A stretch of DNA of 64,000 bases from Symsagittifera roscoffensis (GCF_963678635.1 NC_087069.1:39577076-39641075); one strand, 5' to 3'. Positions 13,631 through 24,695 are shown, counted from the first letter of the stretch. Notes: generated by a model from the letters alone, not told the origin. Translations and numbers: made by a program.

Positions 13631-14021
13631 TGACAACACAAGAAGAATGTTCCCGTCTTTCAGGCGCTAATTTTACCCTTGATCGAAAACTTTATGACTT
13701 TCCGAAAAATTGACTTCATTTGCTGATGACAGTGGAACCGCAAATTTAGACTGTTCAAAACAAAATTGTAAAAAAGCATTCCACGTCCATCAAGTTTTTT
13801 CCGCTAGTAAGACTAACGCTAACAACAGTTATGGTCCTAAAACTGAACAACCAACACAAGCAACAGATCGAATCAAAAAGCAGCTTAATGAAAACTCGAA
13901 AAAATATATTCAACCTAACTTTGCTGTGGATGATTTCGACTTCTGGGGTTTTTTGATGAGGAAGAGAAAAGCAATAGACTTTCTTTCCGAAAACTGTCAA
14001 CAGGGATCAACTAACGTGTAA
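13631..14021 (+). pseudogene. Frameshifted partner of the 927-1,394 ORF
   Basis: The ATG at 13,631 starts MTT and an SRLSG segment matching the left-arm protein, then meets a stop at about 13,711. The matching frame resumes one register over at 13,710 and runs 103 codons to the stop at 14,021, ending earlier than the left copy. The acidic FDFW and basic MRKRKA blocks are retained. This copy looks disabled near its start, while the left copy is open throughout. Confidence 0.5.
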
Positions 14022-14619
14022 AATTAAAAATGAGTACGATGAGAAACGTCTAATCATGTTGCGCCGAATTTCGAAAGAAAGTCATGTTGTACTGGAACAC
14101 TGAGATGATTCGTGTCGATGATTCGTGTCGATTTTTCCGCATTCAGTGATCTAAAAAAGGACAACTTAAGAGAGTAGTGGAACACATGCTCCATTACATC
14201 AATTAGTTTGCTTCACACAAAGGCGGGTAATTAGACGTATTTGTGCCTAAAACATGTTCTATTCAATCTTTTTATCCTTCGTAACTGGAAACTCTGATGC
14301 AAAATTCATAATAAAATCTTAGTTTCAATTTAATTTTCTGAAAATGGTAGCCAAAAATTAAAAAAGGAAGACACTTTTCTCTCCTTTGAAGTGTCCTCTT
14401 CTATGCGAATGAATTAAAAGTAATGAATTACTTAGATAATCAAACAAATTGCTTTTCTTAACAGTTTTGATCACCCAAAAAGTTCACTTAGATAAATTAG
14501 GGTGACTTCTGCAATTCGCCTGCATTTAATCTTGATGTGTGTAAACTGGAGCAGCCAGATTTTTATCATTTGCTCTACAAGCATAAAACATCATTTATAG
14601 GAGTGAGAAAAATATTAGA

Positions 14620-15130
14620 TATGCACCAAGCCATCCATCCAGTTAGCCATCCATCCATCAGACGATTCATCAATCAAAATATTCATCCATACCATCATCT
14701 ATTCAAACATCTATCCTGTCTTCCAAACATCCATCCGTATAGTCAGTCATCTGTGCAAACATCCATACATTCATCAAGCTGTTCATAGTCCGTCCATCCA
14801 GCCATCAACTGATCAATTCATTCCTTTATCGAGACACAAATCGTACAAAACATCAGTCAGCAGTATATCCAGCTATGCATCCTTCGATTACTCGATCGTC
14901 CAGCCATCTTTTTTTTCCAGCGAATCATCCAAATTTCTATCCAACCCACTGCCCAATTGATCATCAAGTCATCCAACCAGCAATCGAGCTAGCCATCTAT
15001 CGTCCATCTGTCTATTCAGTGCTCCGTCGATTAAACTAATCATTAGGCCAATTATCCATGAATCCATCCATGACTCCGTTCGTTCATCGCTCGGATCAAT
15101 CATTCATCCAGTGCATTCGATCGAATTTGA
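14620..15130. repeat. Degenerate CATCC minisatellite, right arm end
   Basis: CATCCATC-type units on the plus strand, the reverse complement of the 1-430 tract. The pattern continues some 80 bp past the last matched arm base (15,049), which suggests the left arm also continues beyond the window. Confidence 0.75.
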
Positions 15131-15149
15131 TTTTATCTTAAGCAATTTA

Positions 15150-16030
15150 AACGTTTTGTAAACTTGGGGTCATTTTCTTTGTTTAGATATCATTTGTTAT
15201 AAGAGGGATCAATAGTTCGACATAGCGATCATTAATTATTTATAGAGATAAAAGTTATACTTAGGGACTATAATTTATTTATAGGAATCATTAGTGATAC
15301 ATTTTGATCCTTAGTGCTACGTTAAGAGAATAGGTTGAATATATGTGTAATTAGGTAAGCATAGGGATTTTAGGTTTTACATAGGGATCATTAACAATAC
15401 ATACAGACCATAAGTTATTTTCAGATATCATTAGCCACCACAAAGATCATTTGTCATGCAAATGTCCCATTAGTTATATATTGAATTCTCTAGTAATACC
15501 TAGGCAACTTTATTTGTACCTAAGATTATTACTTATACATATGCGATTATTAGTTATAAAGATGAATCAGTGATACACATGGATCATTAGTGTTTCATAG
15601 GGCGAATTAGTTATTTACAGGGGTAATTAACTAAGCATTGTGTTGGTGAATGTCACATAAGGAGAATTAGTTTTATATAAGGGTAATTAGTCATGCATAG
15701 TGTTAATAGTTATACATATGGATCATTAGTTCTACACAGAGATTTACAGTTATACATAAAGATCATTAATTAAAATACATAGGGACCATTAGTTATATAT
15801 AAAGATGATTAGTTATGCACAAAAACTATTAGTTTTACATAGGTGTAGCTGGATAAAAGAATAGGTGTAGCTGGAAAAAAAAACTCAAAAAAGAATTTGA
15901 AACATTCAAAGAAAAATTTTGCAGACCACCACTTAATACATAAGGACTATTGTTTGTCGTGTAAAACAAGAGGATTACTGGTTTTCATATAATACATGGT
16001 GGCCGTTATGATCTATACCTAATGGTCATT
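15150..16030. repeat. Minisatellite of ~20-30-bp units
   Basis: Degenerate units of the form ATTAGTTATACATAGGGATC recur dozens of times from about 15,180 to 15,860 and fade out by about 16,030. No gene is visible. The following A-rich stretch, 16,060-16,460, shows only short unconvincing reading frames. Confidence 0.75.
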
Positions 16031-16456
16031 GATGTATGACAACCTCCCATTCTAGTGCACTACTTAAAACACATACTACTTAAAACAAAGGAATTGCTGA
16101 AGCTACAGAAACCGGACAAAAAACAAACAAAGCTACACAAGCAGCAAAAGAGACGTAACAACAAAATACACAAAGGCAGTAGTTGACAATCAACAGAAGT
16201 CAGTATCGCTGGATAAAACTTTGGACCCAAAAAGAAGGAATAAGCAGTTCCACACCAACGAATACAGCGAAAAAAACTACACAAAAATTAAAGAAATAGA
16301 TATGAAGACGAAACCAGAAGATGTTCCGGACACCTTCCAATATCAGAACCTTTCACCGGTAGAATGGGAGTAGTTGACAGACCAGTTATTGCAGTGAGAA
16401 GTCCAAAAAACCGCAGACGAATTAGTATGAACCAAAGGAGAACAGTCATTATAAGG

Positions 16457-16890
16457 GCAATTGGAGCTCACAAACCTCATTGGTTAATAAAAACTTCCTT
16501 ATCGATGCGCAAAATTAGTTGACAACATTGTAAACCTCATGCGATTGAATGCATAAAATATTTTTTATAGTCTGAAAATGCATTTAAATAACATTTTTTT
16601 ACAAACTAAAAGTTAAAAATTGACAAGCTGAGAACGATTGGGGCTCGCAAATGCCTTGGATTAATGCAAATGTCTTTAAAAATGCACCAAGAAAATCGAC
16701 TACAATTTTACGTCTCAAACGATAGAATGCCTTTGTACTAAAGAAAGGATGCATTTGTAATAAAATTTTAATTCAGACTAAAAAGGAAGAGTGGCATCCT
16801 GCAAGAGAATGGGTCTTGCAAACGCCATTGGTTAATATAACTTTCCTAATGACAAGCCAAATCAATTGACAACACTTCAGCCCTCCAAGC
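16457..16890. repeat. Three tandem ~175-bp repeats
   Basis: The phrase family GG-CTCGCAAA-GCC-TTGGTTAAT begins at about 16,457, 16,635 and 16,808, and each unit also carries a GTTGACAACA-like and a GAATGCATTTGTAA-like segment. The units are strongly diverged. They end where the Ty3/Gypsy LTR begins. Confidence 0.6.
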
Positions 16891-16903
16891 GAATGAAAAC
16901 AAT

Positions 16904-17122
16904 TGAATTAAAAATTGTTCTAATACTCTAAGTAGATATGTACAACTAATGGACAATTACTTAAAAGAATAAAAGGGATAAAATAGAGTTTGAATTTAAA
17001 ATGTTCTATAACTAAAACTGAACCAACACACTATGATCGACCGATGGTCGTATCATGCAGAGTTGACAGGTTTTTAATCAAAACCGAAGGTCATTAGAAT
17101 AGACATAACACGCATCACAACA
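16904..17122 (-). repeat. 3' LTR of the Ty3/Gypsy element
   Basis: Aligns with 20,267-20,477 over its length, including the shared tract AACACACTATGATCGACC and the end CATCACAACA. On the minus strand the LTR starts TGTTGTGATG. Confidence 0.85.
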
Positions 17123-17339
17123 ATTCCCATTTGGAAAAAAACTAAAACTACAAGTTAACTAAAACTAATTTTATATACACCCATTTCCCCCTTCAAGGTA
17201 AATACAAAGTTTTACCAACTGCGCCGAAAAAAAGTACAGCAATCAAAAATGGAATTTCTGCATGAAAATTGGAAAGTACAAATTTACAAAGGGCGAATAT
17301 ACAGAATTTACAATTACAGAGTTAAAATGGTCTCTATTG

Positions 17340-18480
17340 GATAAAATATTCTAATTTTGTCTATTGAAACGACTACAATTTCTTCATCGTAGTAAGAGGG
17401 TGGAATGACTTTGCCCGAAGGTTATCTAGATAAAAGGTTAGTAAAGTCCATATCTTTTCCCGGTATACGGGAGACTTTTAAATTAAAAGATAACAATCTG
17501 TCTACCAATGGGGTCAATCGTCTATGTATAATGTCCCAGTAGTTCCAGTTTGTTTGTACAATAGTTCATTTCATGGCTGTTTAAGAATCTTGAGGTGATT
17601 GCAATCAATTTCCACTGCCTCCCTTAGAATTGTTCTAAAGTTGCGGCTAGACAGACCGCTATTCGAGGCGTCCGTTTTTAATCTCGTTTTTCTTTATATC
17701 GAAGTGGCTGTTTTCCGTAAAATTTTCAGTTTCTATTTTTAGCTTTTCAAATGCTAAGGAGTGGTTAATGTCTCATTTATATACTGAATTTTCGTTTAAC
17801 AGGGGACGTAGTGGAGAGCTTAAAGTTGATAAATTTCGGACAAGTTTTACATATTGATTTATCGAGGCAAAGAAGGGTCGCAGTTACGAAATATTCTTGG
17901 GGATTGGCAGGTTCTTGATGGCATCTGCTTTACCGACAAAAGGTCGTACTCCCTCTCCCGAGATTTTAAAGCCTAGCCATTCTACTTCTGACTGGAATAA
18001 TGCTTATTTCCCTCATTTCGCGGCCATATTATTCTTGTCCAGAATTAATAGAATTTTCTTAACTATTGCTTTCTGTTTCTCCAGAGACCCCTTCGATACC
18101 ACCAGTATGTCGTCTATATATCAGTTGTTGAAATTCGTTGGGCATATCACTCAGTCCGTAAAATCCAGTGAAAAACCGATATGTTCCCGCTGTTTCGCCG
18201 CCCTAAATTCTGAAGTTGCTTGCTTTCTCGTTTTTTGCACATTTTTAGTTGACTATATGCATCTTTCAGTTCCAAGTTGCAAAACCAAACTTGTCCATTG
18301 GGTTTTTCTAAGATTTGTAAGGCCATGTTATCTATAAGTTCATGAATAATTGACATTTGGTATTCTTTTTTAAAAATATTGTCATTTGACAATTTAGAAT
18401 CTAATGCCAAATTAATCGAACCGTCTTTCTTCCTGGTTTTACCAATTGGGCTGATAAAACAATCTTTTTAACTCGTTTTA
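17340..18480 (-). pseudogene. Ty3/Gypsy reverse transcriptase and RNase H remnant
   Basis: Copies element RNA into DNA and removes the RNA strand. From the right are SPIGKTRKKDGSINL (about 18,450), an LKDAYSQLK segment (about 18,255), FTGFYGLSDMPNEFQ (about 18,150), the catalytic YIDDILVVSKG motif (about 18,120-18,090), the RT thumb/connection text, and then KTDASNSGL of RNase H (about 17,665, with its first catalytic Asp). NSHEMNYCTN and IPGKDMDFT segments continue to about 17,400. Several one-base shifts and stops interrupt the protein. Beyond it there is no integrase before the LTR. Confidence 0.85.
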
Positions 18481-18499
18481 TAAGGTGACCCTCGGTCTC

Positions 18500-19160
18500 C
18501 ATTCTTTTTAGTTCATCATTAACTCCCGCGAGTAAGTTTAAGGGGACTCTTCTCCCTTTTGGCTAATTGGTTTAAACGGGGAATGGAAGTGTGTGACCTT
18601 GCGATCTTTGGGGACTTTCCCACTCGAGAAAATAGTTCTATGAACTTAATAAAAAATTTATCAGTTTGTGAGTATCGTTTAACCTAATTGCTCTCGAATG
18701 GTGGTTGACTGACTGAGCTAATCGGTTGGGGGCATTTCTTCTGCTTCGTTTCGGTGCCTATCTTTGGTAAGTTATCATTCCCAGAATATGGCGTTCGTGG
18801 CCACCATTGATAAAGAACGGCGTTTCTTCACTAATCCAGCCGTTGGATTATGTCCTAACAATGATCTTTTCTAGCATGTTGATAGTATCATCCGTGAAGC
18901 CGTAATACATGTCTCTAATTCTCTTCTCCACTGGATAGATTTTAAGTTTGGGATGTCTTAGTTTAAGTTCGTGTAACACGTTTTGTTAAAAAAACTAACA
19001 GGACTCGCTGTGTCTACCGGAATGTTCAAGTTCACTATCATTCCCATCCAATCCTATATTTAAAAGTTTCTTGGTTTCAAGTCCTTTTTGTCGTAGATTG
19101 TTCTTACGCTCAATACCAAAAATTCGTCGTCATCACTCTGTCCGCATTTGTTCCAGGCGC
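18500..19160 (-). pseudogene. Ty3/Gypsy protease and RT amino-terminal region
   Basis: About 19,010-18,980 on the minus strand reads VDTASPVSFF, which resembles a retropepsin active site (DT/S-G/A-S/A) with Ala and Ser after DT. Further on, at about 18,560-18,470, an RT entry segment is readable (KGRRVPLNL, then ELKRMETEGHL). Stops and shifts separate these pieces. The identification rests on short motifs plus position between gag and the RT catalytic motif. Confidence 0.6.
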
Positions 19161-19163
19161 TCA

Positions 19164-20264
19164 TCACTCCGCACCTTTCTTAATTCTCTTTCCACGAACT
19201 TTCCGGCGGGACGTATGTACCATTATTAACGGTATCTGATAACTTTGTTCAGTATTTACAAAATTATCAGATACAGTTATTACAGTGAGTCGATTGTTAC
19301 GGGATTTACATTGTTTAGCGAAGTGTCCTTTGTAGTTACAATTTTTATATTTTTTGTCCTTCGCAGGGCATAAGTTTAGATGTCGTTTCGTAAATGGGTT
19401 CCAACATTTCATGTACGCATTACTTCTTCCTATGTTGAGACTTGGTTCTCTCTTGATTTGGTTGTGTGAGTTAAAAGATTAAAATGTTGGCCCGTTGGTC
19501 GAGGACCTCGCCATGTTAGTCAGCTTTTGGTGGTTAAAACGGCCTTTTTCATCAATCAAGGCCTGGTTGAGCGCTTCCGATGGGCTTATCGTGGCAGAGA
19601 GAAGTTTCCTTAGGGTCTCAGTATTCTTCATGTTGCAAATGAAGATATCTCTTATCCATTCGGCTTCGTCATTCTTCCTAATGTTGAACGTACTCGCTAA
19701 GTCCTTCAATGCTCTCCAGAATTGTTCGTATGATTTCCGGTCTTTCTGTTTTACGGTTTAGTAGTTGTACCTCTCGAACGTTGTGTTAGGAGGTTTATTG
19801 AATGCGGTGTCAAGTAATGCCCAGAACTCGTGAATGAGATAGTTAAAATCTTTACCCGAGAATTTTTTTGAGCAAAGACCCTTTTTCCTTGGCTCCCTAG
19901 TGGCAAAAACAAGATCGAGCCAAGTTTTTTTGTCGGTTTCAGCCCGTCTCATCCCATTGAATTTTTTTTTCTTCGTTGATCAGGTTTTCTTCGGCGGCTT
20001 CGTATTGTTTCATCGCGTTCTTGTTCCTCGTCTCTCTACTGGCTGTGTCTGTGTCCGACTCGCTTCCTGTGGTTTGCTCCAGAATAGGAATTTGCGTTTC
20101 CGGTACCTCCGGTCCGTTGAGACTATCTATGTCCAGATTTTTTTTGCAATTATCGCCAACTGAAATTGGGCGCTCCATTGGGTCCAGGAATGCGGTGGCT
20201 CTAGAGTAAGTTTCAGCCAAAAGGAGGGGATTCCACGCACGTTCGATTCATTTGACTGCGCCAT
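19164..20264 (-). pseudogene. Ty3/Gypsy gag remnant
   Basis: Structural polyprotein of the retrotransposon. The ATG at 20,264 opens a frame with the SWTQWS segment typical of gypsy gag amino termini. It ends after about 45 codons, and a shifted frame (20,220-19,939) continues an acidic region. Further segments follow in 19,952-19,758 and 19,709-19,479 (IRDIF-C-MKNTET and SPSEALNQAL). The 19,412-19,164 segment holds a zinc knuckle with the pattern Y-x2-C-x4-H-x4-C, so the first metal-binding Cys is replaced by Tyr. At least three frame breaks make it non-functional. Confidence 0.8.
20254..20263 (-). other. Primer-binding site, Ty3/Gypsy
   Basis: On the minus strand the LTR is followed by TGGCGCAGTC, the expected shape of a tRNA-primed binding site. 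The gag ATG (20,264-20,262) overlaps it, so gag starts with Met-Ala-Gln-Ser. Confidence 0.7.
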
Positions 20265-20266
20265 AA

Positions 20267-20477
20267 TGAAATATTCCAATACTCAATGTAGATAAGTACA
20301 AATAATGTACATTTACTTAAAAGAAAAAAAGAGATAAACTAGAGTGTGAGTTCGAAACGTTCTTAAACTAACATTGAACCAACACACTATGATCGACCGA
20401 TGGTCGTACCATGCAGAGTTGACATGTATTTAATCAAAACCGAAGGTCTTTAAGATCGACATAAAAACATCACAACA
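20267..20477 (-). repeat. 5' LTR of the Ty3/Gypsy element
   Basis: Second LTR copy, bounded on the minus strand by TGTTGTGATG at 20,477 and ATATTTCA at 20,267. It is followed three bases later by the primer-binding site. Confidence 0.85.
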
Positions 20478-21780
20478 TGTATGAATATATTATTCTGGAA
20501 TGAAAGCGTGAGGAACTTCAGGTGAAAATAGTCTTCAATTTTCCTGACGAAGATTGAAAGACTACACTGATTTTTTTTGTAGATTCGTGGAGTGCGGCTC
20601 TTGTCAAATCACGAGACACTGTTTTCCCTTCTGAACCCCCGCTGATGGTCCCTCTTAAATTAACTTAAGATTGGCCATGATCGGGAATCCAGTAGGGAAA
20701 ACATTGGAGCTACAAAAATTTCATTCCTACTCATTAAACCGTATCAAAGCATCATACAATTTAGTTTTTCTGATCTGCGGCACGCTTTACTGTGTCTACA
20801 GCTGCAAATGGAATAAAATTGACTTTAACAAGCGTTTTTACAGACGCGAAGAATCAGAAGAAGCATTGAATTTTGTTGCTTTAATAAATAATAGCAAAAT
20901 AATTGAATTGAACTGGATTAAAATCGATACTTTTTACTTTCCTAAAAACTTAGAAGGAAACTAGTTTATTTGCTTCTATTCATGGAATCTAGTGCGGGTA
21001 TGTCAGAATTTTATTACAGAAGTGTACGGTACTAACCAAAAATGATTTTTGACGCAAATCTTAATCCTTATTGCACTTACAGAAGGAGTAATTGAATACG
21101 ATACACGGGTAGCGTTTTGCTGTGCAAGTAGCACAGAATGTTCCGACCAAATTTTAAAAATTAAAAAAATTATCCGTTTTTTTTCAAAATAGAGTCCGCG
21201 GATTAAGTGCGTGGTGTGATTCAAGAACTATACAAAAGCGTAGAAACTTAGTGAATTAGACATATTCGACAATTTTTGTCTTCAAAGAATGTATGATAAA
21301 CAAAAAAAGTCGATAGTTTTTCTCTTTTTTTTTTGCAAAATAATTTATTGTATGTTTTTGAAAACTTTTCTTGCCAAGGAAGCATTTAATTGAGCATCAA
21401 AATTTAGTTTTCTTGAAAGTCTTCAAAATTTTTCGAGAAGTCTGAAGCGGATTCATTTTGGCATATCACTCGGTGGAAAACAAAAAAACTAAAACACAGC
21501 CGAGTATATTTAATTAAACTTGAAAACAAGTTCCTCCTAATTTTCAAGGGTCAGAAAAATTAGACAGATATAACAAAAAATGAGCTGCTCAATTGTATGC
21601 TTCAAACAATATGATTTTCTAGGCTCTCTCTGAAAAATTGAGATGTTAACAAAAAAATATATCGAGTGGTTTTAAGAGTTGAATGTGTAAAAAACAAGAT
21701 TTTTTTGAAATAAAATCCAACAAATGGCTTGAATGGCATATCGGGTTATTACCTGGAATTTCTGTTCGATATTAGTTTTT
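20478..21780. other. Intergenic, no gene recognised
   Basis: AT-rich sequence between the gypsy element and the first host exon. It contains short open frames (for example 20,671-20,964, plus) with no recognisable motif and a non-ATG start. It may include the promoter of the downstream membrane-protein gene, but I cannot point to an element. Confidence 0.4.
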
Positions 21781-21791
21781 CTGAAGCATCA

Positions 21792-21878
21792 ATGGGACGA
21801 TTTCTAAGCTTTATCTTCAACTCAGTTGTTATGGCATCAAAACTGGGCGAGCTGCTAGCAACTGTATTTGTTATCCAG
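21792..21878 (+). CDS. Host membrane-protein gene, first visible exon
   Basis: The ATG at 21,792 (with a second in-frame ATG at 21,831) opens 29 codons that end CAG before a strong donor GTAAGT at 21,879. The junction is phase 0. The peptide is hydrophobic and would start the first membrane span. The next exon begins in phase 0 at 23,918 after TTTCAG, so the two join in frame. The frame is open upstream to about 21,708, so the true start or an upstream exon is uncertain. The product is not recognised. Confidence 0.55.
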
Positions 21879-22454
21879 GTAAGTTAAGCTTCCAACAAAT
21901 TTTGTATAAATTGAGGTTTGTTTCGCATGTTGCGAGAATGATAATCTAACTTCAACATAAAGGATAAAGTGAAAAAACAAATTCATGTTTTATTTGTTCT
22001 AATCTAAGAATGGTCAATTTTTTTCCGGCTCATAACCGCAGTTTAAAAAGCGTAAAATTGTGGGCAGCCCGAAAAGGCTCAGAATTGCAAGTAAACAGGA
22101 ATCAGAAGGGTTCGCCATACTCAAGGGACACATCTAAAGAAGGCTGAAATATCAGTTTTCAAAATTCTGAGAAACGGAAAATGATTGATTCAAAATTTTT
22201 TGCCTTAAAGCTTACCAAAATTTATTACCTCGAGTGAATTAAAAACATCGTGTCGTCCAATTTTGACAAATTGATTTTTGTTGGAAAATACAACTGATTT
22301 ATTTCAAGGCGTTTCAAAAAAAGTCTGGAAATTTTAGAAAAAAGTCTGAAACAATCTTAAAATTGTTCACACTCACATTTGATTGTTCGCGGTTTGAATT
22401 TTGATGTTTTCTTAAATTCAGTTCATTTCCCTTGTTGTTCTAATTTTCGTAACG

Positions 22455-23735
22455 ATACTAACGCAATATTTGTGCACTGGGTGGTTTTTTTTTCTTCAGA
22501 CAAAAGTTGACTTTTTTCTAGCCCTTTTTGACGGATTTTTCTATATCATACAAAAAGTATTGTTTTTTGTGCGCTTAAATTAGAAAAAATATTCTACCTA
22601 TGATCGTTTTTTGTACAACTATGGTTTTTAAAAATTGCCACTTAGGCCAAGTTGGGACAAGTAACACGCGACATATTTCGCGCTAGTAACGCGTAAGCAG
22701 ACATGTAATCCGTCATAAAAATTGTTCCAAATTGGTTTACAGAAGCTTATTACCAGAGATAATTAGTTACTAGCAAAACCTATCACTTTGTATTTTATAT
22801 GGCGTGTGGAAGGATGATTTTCACAAAAAAAAATCGTTTTGTTTTAGTTTTATTACATTTTATTTTTTCTTGCTCTTACTGCTCCATAGACCTTAAACGC
22901 AGTCGCAACATTGAGGGTTTCTCTTTGATACGAGCAGTCTTGTTAAACTTCTCTATCGAACAGCGAAATTGTAAAGTTCACAAAAGACATGATCAACTTC
23001 TAGTTACTAATGTGCAATTTAAAAAACTAGAAACCGGCGGAATAAAAAAGTTACTTATTGGGTTAACTTTATTAAAAACTTGTCAATAATAATTGGTTCT
23101 AGAAAATCAAAGAGCTTGAAGGTCACCTATTGTTTCTCTTTGAAAGCAGAAGTGTAAATGTCACAGAAGCAAAAGTGTGAATTTTTCTTAGAATACAAAA
23201 GAGTAAATGTCACGAAAAACACAAATGACTTCCTTTTTTCAAAAATGGATTTTTTTTTTCATTTCCCAGTAGAATAAAAAAAATCTATTGATTCTGTTGT
23301 CTCTATAGAACAAGACTGATCGTTTGAGGGCAAAATTCTGAATGTTTCTGAAATCTTGTATGTTTTAAGGTCTATGGAGCAGTAATAAACTGAAAAAACT
23401 TACTAAGAAATTTAAAAAAATAACAAATCAATTTCGGCAAACAAGCTTCCTCCAACCCATTTGGAACAGTTTCTAAGACGGATTAAATCTCCGTTTACGC
23501 GTTAATAGCGCGAAATATATCGCGTGTTAACTGTCCAATTGTGCCCAAAATGGCAATATTTCAACCCCCATAACTTTACAAAAAATGATCAAAGGTGAAA
23601 TATCTTTTCAAATTTAAGCTCAGGACAACAAAAACTTTTGAATGATTTTTAAAAAATCCGTCAAAAATGGCTAGTTAGACAGTCGAAATTTGTCTGAAGA
23701 AAAAAAACACCCAGAGCACAAGTATTCCATTAATT
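22455..23735. mobile_element. Foldback element in the first intron
   Basis: Inverted arms of about 280 bp (22,455-22,740 and 23,450-23,735) carry the same text in opposite orientation, for example GGGTGTTTTTTTT with TTCAGACAAA near the outer ends and a CGCG-containing block (ACACGCGACATATTTCGCGC) inside. A further inner inverted pair, ACTGCTCCATAGACC and its complement, lies at about 22,877 and 23,367. No transposase is seen, and the open frame at 22,799-23,089 has no recognisable content. It is a non-autonomous foldback or MITE-type insertion. Confidence 0.65.
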
Positions 23736-23917
23736 ACTAAAGTTTAAACAATAAGTTTAAAGATAAAATTGCAAACAATGCATAGTTCCTATAGAGTTTA
23801 GGTGGCCTGTTTTTATTGGAATTTTTAACTGTTCAAAAAAATTCAACAGTTTTCTTGAGTTTTTCTTTTGGAATTGAAAAACTTTTGCCTTAATACGGAC
23901 AAATTTGTACATTTCAG

Positions 23918-24205
23918 CTTCACTGCATGGCGTTTCGCTGTTGGAGTAGATTTATGACGTGGCGCTCAACGTCTTATCTTTTGGCTATCGTGACTTTTGG
24001 ATTCATGCTTTTGAGTCTCGAGTACTATTATGATTTCACAGAAAGTGAAGCTTACATTTCCAATATCATGACTATTACAGCTCCGTATCAGATTTCATTA
24101 AGTGTCCCGTATATCGTACAGCTCATCAATTTAGTGGCAGTTTACTGGATATACGGCTCCTACAACTTCATAAATGATATCTACATTTCAGACCATAAAG
24201 CTGGG
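23918..24205 (+). CDS. Host membrane-protein gene, second exon
   Basis: A 96-codon exon between acceptor TTTCAG (23,912-23,917) and donor GTAATT (24,206), phase 0 at both ends. It codes two clear hydrophobic segments, around SYLLAIVTFGFMLLSL and around SLSVPYIVQLINLVAVYWIY, separated by an acidic loop. The flanking exons add more spans, making about five in the whole protein, so it is likely a polytopic membrane protein of roughly 230 residues. I do not recognise the family. An ATG lies nine bases after the acceptor, so SL trans-splicing at this site is an alternative to the upstream exon. Confidence 0.65.
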
Positions 24206-24252
24206 GTAATTTACATTTTTATTTAGCTCTAACAATTTTCTTCTCGTTTCAG
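24206..24252 (+). other. 47-nt intron
   Basis: GTAATTTAC at the 5' end and TTCTCGTTTCAG at the 3' end, 47 nt long. This size and acceptor are characteristic of nematode introns and are the best taxonomic clue in the window. Confidence 0.7.
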
Positions 24253-24267
24253 TGGAAATTCATATAG
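24253..24267 (+). pseudogene. Host membrane-protein gene, third exon, left stump
   Basis: After the 47-nt intron the frame reads Trp-Lys-Phe-Ile and then TAG. The stop arises at the junction with inserted DNA: ATAT at 24,262-24,265 matches ATAT at 62,637-62,640, where the hydrophobic frame resumes as Phe-Gly-Ile-Ile. The exon therefore appears to have been split by the 38.4-kb insertion. Confidence 0.6.
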
Positions 24268-24695
24268 CCACAACTGAAATCAACATGCAAAGATGTTACA
24301 TGAATCAGGAAAATGACACATAGGCGATGCGAAGCTTTGCCTTTTATGCAATAAAACGCAAACGCAGCTAGCGAGTAGATAATGAGAGGGAAATAAACGA
24401 ATAAATTGTTTTTTTCATGTCATGGAAAAACAAAAACAAATTCAGAAAAACAGTCAAAAAACCCAACCACTAGTATGAAATACGTTTTGAAGGTTCATCG
24501 AGTGGCCACAAATCTAAAAAAAAAGAATAGACGACCATTGAGCTAAAATATAACACAACTACAATTATTGTTGTCATAAAAAAATTAGCAAACATGTTTT
24601 ACATTTTTTGAAACCTTGCATTACAAATTACCTTAACTTTTCAATCGTTTCTTGCCCATGAACCCTTGAAGCAATACAAAATGAAGTAACTAAGT
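24266..24695. other. Left flank of the insertion, no gene
   Basis: AT-rich, non-coding sequence between the split exon and the BEL/Pao LTR. It begins AGCCACAACTG. I found no inverted counterpart at the other end of the insertion (62,600-62,636). Confidence 0.4.

Larger units (their letters stand above)
6482..15049 (-). repeat. Right half of the 15-kb imperfect palindrome
   Basis: Reverse-complement partner of the left half. It is about 2 kb longer because it contains a five-copy ~880-bp tandem array (6,854 to about 11,250) and a ~570-bp tandem duplication (11,930 to about 13,050). The match stops at about 15,049, just before a further CATCC-rich tract. The arms are well diverged, with many substitutions and indels, so the duplication is not recent. 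Confidence 0.85.
16904..20477 (-). mobile_element. Defective Ty3/Gypsy LTR retrotransposon
   Basis: A minus-strand element about 3.6 kb long bounded by two similar LTRs (16,904-17,122 and 20,267-20,477). Reading from the right come a primer-binding site, gag, a retropepsin active-site string, reverse transcriptase and RNase H. No integrase is seen before the left LTR. Stops and frameshifts occur in all domains and the two LTRs are clearly diverged, so the insertion is old. I could not find a matching target-site duplication. Confidence 0.85.

Noticed and set aside
17897-18337. 146-codon plus-strand ORF
   Set aside because: Antisense of the gypsy RT region, whose minus-strand text contains YIDD and other RT motifs.
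20671-20964. 97-codon plus-strand ORF as a host gene
   Set aside because: Non-ATG start, no motif, no splice signals or neighbouring exon in phase.
22799-23089. 96-codon ORF inside the first intron
   Set aside because: It lies within the loop of a foldback element, lacks motifs and overlaps an inverted repeat. Chance ORF.
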